From: JBFGRM01 sp041563675
Lineage (GTDB): Bacteria > Nitrospirota > Nitrospiria > Nitrospirales > Nitrospiraceae
Assembly (NCBI GenBank): GCA_041563675.1
Contig: JBFGRM010000180.1
Span: forward strand, 1 to 5,334
Direction: 5' to 3'
Length of the DNA stretch: 5,334 nucleotides
Below, one piece after another: positions 1 through 5,334 of this stretch; the stretch's first letter is position 1, and the number at the start of each line of letters is the position of its first letter. The position numbers were made by a program, and so were the translations under genes. Under the pieces are notes generated by a model, which ran no database searches, had not been told where the DNA came from, and was given only the letters and a program-made list of their open reading frames with translations.

Positions 1-14
1 GAACGCTCGTTTTC

Positions 15-43
15 TTGACAAAGACCAGACCCTCTGCTAGTTT
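15..43 (+). promoter_or_regulatory. Sigma-70-like promoter of the receiver-domain gene
   Basis: A perfect -35 hexamer TTGACA at 15-20 is followed by a 17-bp spacer and the weak -10 TAGTTT at 38-43 (3 of 6 consensus bases). A TG dinucleotide at 35-36, one base before the -10, makes it an extended -10 promoter. The start of transcription would fall near position 50, leaving a leader of about 25 nt that carries a GGAG ribosome site before the GTG at 75. The call rests on consensus matching only. Confidence 0.6.
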
Positions 44-64
44 CGCCAATAGTCCAATAAAATT

Positions 65-68
65 GGAG
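65..68 (+). promoter_or_regulatory. Ribosome binding site deciding the GTG start at 75
   Basis: GGAG lies 6 nt before the GTG codon at 75, a normal Shine-Dalgarno spacing. No comparable site precedes the in-frame TTG at 15, which only has 14 nt of window upstream and coincides with the -35 box. This site therefore supports starting the protein at 75. Confidence 0.6.
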
Positions 69-74
69 ACTTAC

Positions 75-1604
75 GTGGACTTGAGCCTTTACGTCATCGA
101 CAGCAGCCCTGCCATCCGTCGCCTCGTCGAAGAAGCCGCCAGCACCGAAGGATTCCGCGTCACCGCCTTCAGCGACGGCCCTTCGGCACTCGACGAGGCC
201 GGTCGCAGCGCCCCCCGGATGATCATCGCGGATTTTCACCTGGAGGGGATCACTTTTACGACCTTTTGCGACAAGCTCAACGCCCTGAACCTGATTCCCT
301 CGACCATGCTCATCGTCCTGGTCAACTCGTCCGACCGGGTCGAGGAGAGCGGCCTGCGGGCTCGAGGGGTCAACGCGTTCGTCCGCAAGCCGGTGCAGGT
401 CTTGGATCTCCGAAAGACCATCAAGGAGCTGAACGAAAACCGAATGGGAAAGGCCCAGCCCAAGCCGGCGGGCGCCCGAAAAGCGTGGCCGCCGACAAGC
501 GTGACGATGGGTGAAGACGGTCCGACCGTCATGGAGGAGGAGGCGCCTCTGGAGCTTCGCGAGCCGGCAAAAAAGCTCGCTCCGATTGCCCAGCCGATCA
601 AGGAGGATTTGCGAGCCACATCCTCGGCGATCGCCGCAGCCGCGGCGGCCAAGGGCAACAAGAGGCGTCAGTCTGAATCCGAGCTCAAGTTCGAGCCCCC
701 TCCTCCCGACGAGCCGCCTCCGGTCGACCTGCCGCCTCCTGTCACCGAGCTGTTTCCTGTCGACGAGCCGCTTCCTGTCCAGGAGCCGCCTCGTGTCGAA
801 CAGACGGTCGAGCCGACGACTCCATCCGAGCCACCCGTTCAAGAACGGGATCCGTCCAAGGATCACTCTGGGACCGTCGCGGCCGTCCTCGCCGCGACCG
901 CCCCGCCGGAGGACAAGCCGTTCCAGTTCAAGCCCTCGGAGCCGCCGCCTGAGCCCGAGCTCCCCTTGCCGCCGCGAAGACCGGCCAGCCCGCCCGCCGC
1001 GGCTGAGAGCGCGAATGGTCTTCCGTCATCCGTGGAAGAGTCGATGCGGAACTTCCTGTCCAATCTGCTTGCCTCGCTCTCGGCGGGCTCGCAGGGGCAG
1101 ATCGGCCAGCTCGTCTCCACGATGGTCGCCCAGCATGTGAACGCCGAGCTCACCCGCCGCATCCAGGCGGAGGTCGCCGCGCAAGTCGCAGCCGCGCTGG
1201 CGCAGGAGGAGATCGCGCGAGCCGCACGGGAGGCCGCGGAGCGAAGACTGCCCGAGCTGGTCGCGGAACGGGTCGGCACCTTGGAGGAATCGCTTCGACA
1301 GGACCTCAGCAACCGTGCGCATACGATGGTGGAGGACATCACCACGAAGCTCGTCCGGGACCTCGCGGAGCCCGCCGTCCAGAAGCACCTGCCGGACATG
1401 GTGCAGCAGCACATGGGATCGGTGGACGGCCTCGTCAAGGATGCGGCGAAGGAAGCGGCTGTCGGCTACACGCGCGATGTCGCGGAGCAGATCGTGCGGC
1501 AGGTGGCGGATGAGCATGTCGGCCAGTGGGTCACCACCGCCGTGGCGGACATCGCGGAAGCACAGATCAAGAAAGAGCTGGAACGCCTCACAACCTCCGA
1601 CTGA
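75..1604 (+). CDS. Atypical response-regulator receiver protein with Pro-rich linker and helical C-terminal domain
   Basis: A 509-aa cytoplasmic protein from GTG 75, with no signal peptide or membrane segment. Residues 3-120 are a CheY-like receiver. D53 in the ADFHLEG stretch fits the phosphoacceptor, and K105-P106 fits the conserved Lys-Pro pair. The acid pair reads IDSSP, so the second Asp is Ser. The usual Thr/Ser before the fourth loop falls on V83 by spacing from K105. Residues 121-313 are a Pro/Glu/Ala-rich, probably disordered linker with an Ala run near 185-192 and five hexapeptide repeats at 213-242. Residues about 318-506 are Ala/Glu/Arg/Val-rich with no visible proline-rich breaks, fitting long amphipathic helices that may oligomerise. 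No DNA-binding, GGDEF or kinase domain is visible. The REC, Pro-rich linker, helix layout resembles the polarity protein RomR, but this is only an architectural analogy. The gene has its own promoter and converges on a 36-codon ORF. Confidence 0.85.
   Translation: MDLSLYVIDSSPAIRRLVEEAASTEGFRVTAFSDGPSALDEAGRSAPRMIIADFHLEGITFTTFCDKLNALNLIPSTMLIVLVNSSDRVEESGLRARGVNAFVRKPVQVLDLRKTIKELNENRMGKAQPKPAGARKAWPPTSVTMGEDGPTVMEEEAPLELREPAKKLAPIAQPIKEDLRATSSAIAAAAAAKGNKRRQSESELKFEPPPPDEPPPVDLPPPVTELFPVDEPLPVQEPPRVEQTVEPTTPSEPPVQERDPSKDHSGTVAAVLAATAPPEDKPFQFKPSEPPPEPELPLPPRRPASPPAAAESANGLPSSVEESMRNFLSNLLASLSAGSQGQIGQLVSTMVAQHVNAELTRRIQAEVAAQVAAALAQEEIARAAREAAERRLPELVAERVGTLEESLRQDLSNRAHTMVEDITTKLVRDLAEPAVQKHLPDMVQQHMGSVDGLVKDAAKEAAVGYTRDVAEQIVRQVADEHVGQWVTTAVADIAEAQIKKELERLTTSD
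711..800 (+). repeat. Five in-frame 18-bp tandem repeats in the Pro-rich linker
   Basis: Units at 711-728, 729-746, 747-764, 765-782 and 783-800 follow the pattern GAGCCGCCTCCTGTCGAC, with substitutions in each. They encode six-residue units of the type E-P-P-P-V-D (variants begin with L, or contain L, F or R in place of P). The GTC valine codon is present in all five, and CCT is kept at the fourth codon of three. Similarity at the DNA level suggests local duplication within the linker. Confidence 0.85.
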
Positions 1605-1617
1605 GCCCCTTCCCTCT

Positions 1618-1728
1618 CTACCTCCTTTTCGCTTTCTCGCGTCGCGCCTTCGCCAGGTTTTTCACCCTCTTCACGCTCTTCCGATGCTTCTTGCGGAGCT
1701 TACGGTCTTTTTCCCGTCCTCGCGCCAT
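1618..1728 (-). CDS. Small, extremely basic 36-aa protein of unknown function
   Basis: ATG at 1728 (read leftwards) opens 36 codons ending in TAG at 1620-1618. The product begins MARGREKDRKLRKKH and holds 10 Arg and 10 Lys, with only three acidic residues (E6, D8, E31). It is probably a single charged helix. ATG 1728 is the only usable start, because an in-frame TGA lies nine codons upstream with no GTG or TTG between. A GAGGAG sequence 11 nt upstream could serve as ribosome site, at a rather long spacing. About 26 of 36 third positions are G or C, in keeping with its surroundings. Its stop lies 13 nt from the receiver gene's stop. The composition recalls very small ribosomal or RNA-binding proteins such as bTHX or eukaryotic L41, but I see no sequence match to either. 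A chance ORF is the main alternative. Confidence 0.6.
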   Translation of the reverse strand: MARGREKDRKLRKKHRKSVKRVKNLAKARREKAKRR

Positions 1729-1739
1729 AGTGTACTCGT

Positions 1740-1745
1740 CTCCTC
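1740..1745 (-). promoter_or_regulatory. Possible ribosome binding site of the 36-aa ORF
   Basis: The - strand reads GAGGAG here, 11 nt before the ATG at 1728. The purine run matches the anti-Shine-Dalgarno well, but the spacing is longer than the usual 5-9 nt. A second, weaker GAG lies 6 nt from the ATG. Confidence 0.4.
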
Positions 1746-1771
1746 GTTCGGCTTCTCACTGTTGCAAGAAC

Positions 1772-1865
1772 GTTCCAGGTTCAAAGTTTCAGGTTCCACG
1801 AGAGATCGGTGCGAATCACCGTCACTTATTCGCAAACCTGGAACCTGGGACCTGGAACCTGGAAC
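1772..1865. repeat. Imperfect 26-bp inverted repeat made of heptamers, 42-nt loop
   Basis: The left arm 1772-1797 pairs with the right arm 1840-1865. The outer 11 bp are perfect (GTTCCAGGTTC at 1772-1782 with GAACCTGGAAC at 1855-1865). The inner 8 bp are also perfect (CAGGTTCC at 1790-1797 with GGAACCTG at 1840-1847). Between them is a symmetric 7-by-7 segment with partial pairing. Both arms read as successive 7-bp units of the type AACCTGG. The element lies between the divergent 36-aa ORF and valS. No long T-run follows on either side, so a standard intrinsic terminator is not well supported. It could be a REP-like element, an insulator hairpin, or a leader structure. Confidence 0.75.
1835..1865 (+). 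repeat. Tandem AACCTGG heptamers, about 4.4 copies
   Basis: The units are AACCTGG (1835-1841), AACCTGG (1842-1848), GACCTGG (1849-1855), AACCTGG (1856-1862) and a partial AAC (1863-1865). This run provides the right arm of the inverted repeat, and the register lets the arm pair in several phases offset by 7 nt. Confidence 0.85.
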
Positions 1866-1881
1866 TGTTTGAGCGAGGGCG

Positions 1882-1911
1882 TGTATAGCATACGTCTTCG
1901 ATCCGACACAA
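1882..1911 (-). promoter_or_regulatory. Weak candidate promoter for the 36-aa ORF
   Basis: On the - strand TTGTGT (1911-1906) is followed by an 18-bp spacer and TATACA (1887-1882). The hexamers match consensus at 3 and 4 of 6 bases. A transcript starting near 1875 would carry the whole inverted repeat as a 5' leader before the ORF at 1728. With matches this weak the call is tentative, and other sites in the interval are possible. Confidence 0.25.
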
Positions 1912-1944
1912 GGAGCCGAAGCGGGCGAGACGCCGGCTGTTTTC

Positions 1945-1973
1945 TTGCTGGCTTCCGAGGCGCGTGTTAAGAT
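1945..1973 (+). promoter_or_regulatory. Extended -10 promoter of the valS-nadC operon
   Basis: TTGCTG at 1945-1950, a 17-bp spacer and TAAGAT at 1968-1973 (4 of 6 matches), with TG at 1965-1966, form an extended -10 promoter. Transcription would begin near 1980, about 29 nt before the ATG at 2009. That leader is too short for a T-box or other amino-acid-sensing attenuator, so no such control of valS is visible. Confidence 0.55.
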
Positions 1974-2008
1974 GCGGCGCGCGGCGCGGGCTCACGCTGT
2001 GGTTCTGC

Positions 2009-4750
2009 ATGTCACAGGTTCATCTCGACAAGACATACGACCCGAAAACGGTCGAAGATCGATGGTGCCAGATCTGGATCGATCGCGGGTACGGGCACGC
2101 CTCCGTCGACCATCAGGGCACCCCCTACACGATCGTCATTCCTCCGCCGAACGTCACCGGCTCCCTCCACATCGGTCACGCCCTCAATAATTCGATTCAG
2201 GACATCCTCATCCGCTGGCGGCGGATGCAGGGGCGCAACACCTTGTGGATGCCCGGCATGGACCATGCGGGCATCGCCACACAGAACGTGGTCGAGAAGC
2301 AACTCCAGGCCGAAGGCACCTCGCGGGCCGCGCTCGGTCGGGAGGCCTTTGTCGCGCGGGTCTGGGAATGGAAGGCGCAGTCCGGCGGGATCATCATCGA
2401 TCAGTTGAAGCGGCTTGGCGCGTCCTGTGACTGGGACCGCCTGCGCTTCACCTTGGATGACGGCCTGTCTCGAGCCGTGCGTGAAGTGTTCGTCCGCCTG
2501 CACGAGGACGGGCTGATGTACCGCGGCGAACGCTTGATCAACTGGTGCCCGCGTTGCCTCACGGCCCTGTCCGATATCGAGGTCGAGCACGAGGATCACA
2601 ACGGCAAGCTCTACCACATCGTCTACCCCGTCGTCGGGGATGAGGCGGCCACGCTGACCGTCGCGACCACCCGGCCCGAGACGATGCTCGGCGACACGGC
2701 CGTCGCCGTCCACCCGGACGATCCCAGGTACAAGCATCTCATCGGCAAGCGCGCTCGTCTTCCGCTGACGAACCGGGAGCTTCCGATCGTCGGCGACGCC
2801 ATTCTGGTCAACCGTGAGTTCGGCACGGGCGCCGTCAAGATCACGCCGGCCCATGACTTCAGCGACTTCGAGGCCGGAGAGAGGCATGGTCTGCCGCGGC
2901 TGGCGATCCTCGACATGCATGGCAAGCTGGACGCGGAAGGCCTGCGGACCGCTGAGGTTGACGCAGCGGTCATCCACGACATCGCCGACCTCCCCGTCTT
3001 GAAGGCACGGCCCAAGGTCGAGCAGCGCCTGAAGGAGACGGGGTCACTCACGAAGGTCGAGAACCATAAGATGGCCCTCGGCAGGTGCTACCGATGCAAG
3101 ACGGTCGTCGAGCCTTTCCTGTCGCCGCAGTGGTTTGTGAAAATCGCGCCGCTGGCGGAACCGGCCATCCGCGCGGTCGAGGAGGGACGCATCCGCATCG
3201 TTCCGGAGGGGTGGGTGAACAACTACCTCGGCTGGATGCGCGAGATCAAAGACTGGTGCGTCTCCCGCCAGATCTGGTGGGGACATCAGATCCCCGCATG
3301 GTATTGCCGCACCTGCCACGGCAGCTCGCTGCAGCAGCGAGCGGACGGCAGCTGGATCATCCCTTCGGACGCCAAACCCATCGTGTCACGGACCGAGCCA
3401 ACGGCCTGCCCCCACTGCAACGGCGCCGCGCTCCTCCGTGATCCGGATGTGCTGGACACCTGGTTTTCCTCGGCGCTGTGGCCGTTCTCCACGTTGGGCT
3501 GGCCGGACGAGACCGCGGAGCTGCGGAGGTTCTACCCGACCTCCACGTTGGTCACCGGTCTGGACATTCTGTTCTTTTGGGTCGCGCGGATGATCATGAT
3601 GGGCCTGCGATTTACCGGCGACGTGCCGTTTCGAGACGTCTACATCCACGCCCTGGTGCGCGACGCCGAGGGCCAGAAGATGAGCAAGTCCAAGGGCAAC
3701 GTGATCGACCCGCTACACGTCATGCACCAATACGGGACCGATGCGTTGCGCTTCACCTTGGCCTCCATGGCGTCGCCGGGGCGGGACATCAAGCTCGCCG
3801 AGGAGCGCATCGAAGGATATCGCAACTTCGCGAACAAGATCTGGAACGCTGCGCGTTTCATCCTGATGCACCTGGAGGGCGAGCGCGAAGCCGCTCCCCC
3901 GTCGGGCCGGTCGTTCGCGGATCGCTGGATCCTGAGTCGCGTCAACCATGCGGTCCAGCAGGTCACCACGTCGCTCGAGCAATACCGGTTCGATCAGGCG
4001 GCCAGCCACCTCTACCATTTCATCTGGCACGAGTACTGTGACTGGTACCTGGAGCTGATCAAGCCGGCCCTCCAGACCGAGTCCGACGAGGCGCGCAGGA
4101 CGCGGCACTCGCTGGTCGAGTCGTTCGACGCCATTCTGCGGTTGCTCCATCCCTTCATGCCCTATCTGACGGAGGAGATCTGGCAAAAGATTCCGCACCA
4201 GGGCGACAGCATCATGCTGCAGCCGTTTCCCATCCGCCGATCGGACTGGGACGCCAAGGACGCCGAGACGCGCTTCGAGGTGCTCTCGAAGTTCGTGTCC
4301 ACCGCCCGATTGGGCCGTGCGCTGCTCAATATCCCCCCGGGCCAGCGCGTCACCCTTTACGGCACCAGCACCGACGCCGAGGAGCTGGACACGCTGACGC
4401 ACCTACGCCCGTCAGCCGAGCTGCTCAGCAAGGCCGCGCTCCGTCTCCAGCCGGTCCCGGACTGGCCGACCGAGCGGGTGCTCAGACTGGCGGAGGAGCG
4501 GTTGAGCGTCGGGCTCGCGGTCGAAGGCGACGTCGATTTGAACAAGACCGTGGGTCGCCTGGCCAAGCAACGCCAGGACTTGGCCAAGGAGGTCGCCCGG
4601 ATCGAGGCGAAGCTGGCGAACGCGTCCTTCACGAGCAAGGCGCCGCGCGAGGTGGTGGCCGAGCACGAGGAGCGCGTGCGAAGCCTCAAGCACGAGGCCG
4701 CCATCCTCGCCAGCAGCGAGGAGCAACTGAGCCGGATGGGGGGCTCATGA
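2009..4750 (+). CDS. valS: Valyl-tRNA synthetase
   Basis: Cytosolic class I enzyme that charges tRNA-Val with valine using ATP and hydrolyses mischarged Thr-tRNA-Val. From ATG 2009 it has 913 residues, within the usual 880-950. The HIGH motif is at 54-57 after PPPNVTGSL, and KMSKS is at 557-561. The CP1 editing domain shows TTRPETMLGD from 220 and GTGAVKITPAHD at 272-283, with D283 matching the conserved editing Asp. Cys pairs C180/C183, C360/C363, C433/C436 and C467/C470 suit the zinc knuckles of the family. DVLDTWFSSALWPF starts at 480. An anticodon-binding helical domain follows KMSKS, and residues about 844-911 form the C-terminal coiled-coil arm typical of ValRS. An in-frame GTG at 1964 would add 15 residues but lies inside the promoter. 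The Shine-Dalgarno before 2009 is weak. The stop overlaps the nadC start. Confidence 0.97.
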   Translation: MSQVHLDKTYDPKTVEDRWCQIWIDRGYGHASVDHQGTPYTIVIPPPNVTGSLHIGHALNNSIQDILIRWRRMQGRNTLWMPGMDHAGIATQNVVEKQLQAEGTSRAALGREAFVARVWEWKAQSGGIIIDQLKRLGASCDWDRLRFTLDDGLSRAVREVFVRLHEDGLMYRGERLINWCPRCLTALSDIEVEHEDHNGKLYHIVYPVVGDEAATLTVATTRPETMLGDTAVAVHPDDPRYKHLIGKRARLPLTNRELPIVGDAILVNREFGTGAVKITPAHDFSDFEAGERHGLPRLAILDMHGKLDAEGLRTAEVDAAVIHDIADLPVLKARPKVEQRLKETGSLTKVENHKMALGRCYRCKTVVEPFLSPQWFVKIAPLAEPAIRAVEEGRIRIVPEGWVNNYLGWMREIKDWCVSRQIWWGHQIPAWYCRTCHGSSLQQRADGSWIIPSDAKPIVSRTEPTACPHCNGAALLRDPDVLDTWFSSALWPFSTLGWPDETAELRRFYPTSTLVTGLDILFFWVARMIMMGLRFTGDVPFRDVYIHALVRDAEGQKMSKSKGNVIDPLHVMHQYGTDALRFTLASMASPGRDIKLAEERIEGYRNFANKIWNAARFILMHLEGEREAAPPSGRSFADRWILSRVNHAVQQVTTSLEQYRFDQAASHLYHFIWHEYCDWYLELIKPALQTESDEARRTRHSLVESFDAILRLLHPFMPYLTEEIWQKIPHQGDSIMLQPFPIRRSDWDAKDAETRFEVLSKFVSTARLGRALLNIPPGQRVTLYGTSTDAEELDTLTHLRPSAELLSKAALRLQPVPDWPTERVLRLAEERLSVGLAVEGDVDLNKTVGRLAKQRQDLAKEVARIEAKLANASFTSKAPREVVAEHEERVRSLKHEAAILASSEEQLSRMGGS

Positions 4751-5334
4751 TCGCGCCGCCCGCGCAGCACGTCCGTCGGGCCGTCCAGGCCGCCCTGGCC
4801 GAAGATCTGGCCCTCGGGGACGCCACCACCGCGGCCCTCTTCCCTGCACCGATCGCCGCCCGCGGCGCCATCGTCGCGCACGAATCGATGACCGTGGCCG
4901 GTCTCGCCGTCGCGCGCGAGGTGTTCCATCAGGTCGACGACACCCTGCGCCTGCGTAAAATGGTCGAGGACGGCGCGTGCGTGAACGCCGGGACCGTCGT
5001 GCTGCAGGTCGAGGGCGACGGACGCTCGATTCTAATGGGAGAGCGGGTGGCTCTGAATTTTCTTCAACACCTCTCGGGCGTGGCCACGCTCACCGCTCGG
5101 TTTTGCGAGGCGGTACGCGGTTACGGCACGCGTATCCTCGACACGCGAAAGACCCTGCCCGGGTTGCGCGCGCTCGAGAAGTGGGCCGTCCGCCTGGGTG
5201 GAGGGCGCAACCACCGCGGATCGCTGGGAGACGGCATCCTGATCAAGGACAACCACCTCGCTCTGCTTCGCGCGCGGCGCGTGGATCTCACCCGCGCCTG
5301 CCGTCTGGCCCGAGACCGCGGCCCTCAGGGGCAA
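4747..5334 (+). CDS. nadC: Nicotinate-nucleotide pyrophosphorylase (quinolinate phosphoribosyltransferase), 3' end outside window
   Basis: Converts quinolinate and PRPP to nicotinate mononucleotide, CO2 and pyrophosphate, the committed entry of de novo NAD synthesis. The 196 codons present have no stop, and the family is about 275-290 residues, so roughly the last third is missing. Visible motifs are AEDLALGDATT at 18-28, GERVALNFLQHLSGVAT at 98-114, the substrate-binding DTRKTLPGLR at 132-141, EKWAVRLGGGRNHR at 144-157 and LIKDNH at 165-170. Together they cover the N-terminal sandwich domain and the first part of the barrel. ATG 4747 overlaps the valS stop as ATGA, which points to translational coupling. 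A G-run just before the ATG (4738-4743) is the only ribosome-site candidate. All key residues in the visible part look intact. Confidence 0.96.
   Translation, partial: MIAPPAQHVRRAVQAALAEDLALGDATTAALFPAPIAARGAIVAHESMTVAGLAVAREVFHQVDDTLRLRKMVEDGACVNAGTVVLQVEGDGRSILMGERVALNFLQHLSGVATLTARFCEAVRGYGTRILDTRKTLPGLRALEKWAVRLGGGRNHRGSLGDGILIKDNHLALLRARRVDLTRACRLARDRGPQGQ

Noticed and set aside
511..1140. A 209-codon + strand frame and - strand frames within the receiver gene
   Set aside because: These are shadows of the Pro/Ala-rich linker. Their products are Ser/Arg/Pro-rich low-complexity translations with no domain.
1772..1865. Intrinsic terminator of the receiver gene
   Set aside because: The stem is long but the loop is 42 nt and only a TTT follows. 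It also lies about 170 nt past the stop, beyond a convergent ORF. A terminator role is possible but not supported by the form.
1772..1865. CRISPR array
   Set aside because: The repeats are contiguous 7-bp units without spacers, and no cas gene is near.
1315..1888. Two + strand frames running from the end of the receiver gene through the intergenic repeat
   Set aside because: They begin inside the receiver gene in other frames and read through the heptamer repeats. The part over 1618-1728 is the antisense of the basic ORF. No ribosome site or conserved motif supports them.
1980..2008. T-box or attenuator leader for valS
   Set aside because: The predicted leader is only about 29 nt, with no specifier stem, T-box sequence or terminator hairpin.
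2012..2977. A 321-codon open frame on the - strand inside valS
   Set aside because: It lies wholly antisense to the well-conserved catalytic and editing parts of valS. Its product is low in recognisable motifs, and long antisense frames are expected in high-GC coding DNA.
5032..5334. A 100-codon - strand frame at the right edge
   Set aside because: It is antisense to nadC, whose + strand motifs (DTRKTLPGLR, LIKDNH) are unmistakable.

Overview
The window is high-GC bacterial chromosome with ordinary housekeeping context. Three long genes are read on the + strand: a receiver-domain protein, valS, and the first part of nadC. One very small, extremely basic reading frame lies on the - strand between the first two. 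The high GC content, the valS-nadC pairing, the proline-rich receiver protein and the AACCTGG-type heptamer repeats suggest Nitrospirota or a similar environmental lineage. That placement is an inference from memory and is not proved by the sequence.

Region 1-1604. A good sigma-70-like promoter (TTGACA, 17-bp spacer, TGn-extended -10) leads into a 509-residue protein. The protein has a degenerate CheY-like receiver domain, a long Pro/Glu/Ala-rich linker containing five 18-bp tandem repeats, and a C-terminal half predicted to be amphipathic helix. The layout recalls polarity and scaffold proteins such as RomR more than a DNA-binding response regulator. The longest possible reading frame starts at a TTG that is part of the -35 box, so the real start is taken as the GTG at 75.

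Region 1605-2008. A 36-codon - strand ORF, 20 of whose 36 residues are Lys or Arg, runs tail-to-tail with the receiver gene, leaving 13 nt between the stops. Upstream of it is an imperfect 26-bp inverted repeat with a 42-nt loop, built of AACCTGG-like heptamers. After that comes an extended -10 promoter for valS.

Region 2009-5334. valS (valyl-tRNA synthetase, 913 aa, all signature motifs intact) overlaps nadC (quinolinate phosphoribosyltransferase) by ATGA, implying one transcript with translational coupling. nadC is open at the right edge of the window (196 codons seen, about two thirds of the usual length). The two enzymes belong to different pathways, tRNA charging and de novo NAD synthesis, so the operon appears to be a housekeeping arrangement.

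No mobile element, CRISPR array, tRNA or rRNA was seen. The most interesting items are the 36-aa basic ORF, the heptamer inverted repeat beside it, and the atypical receiver/scaffold protein.
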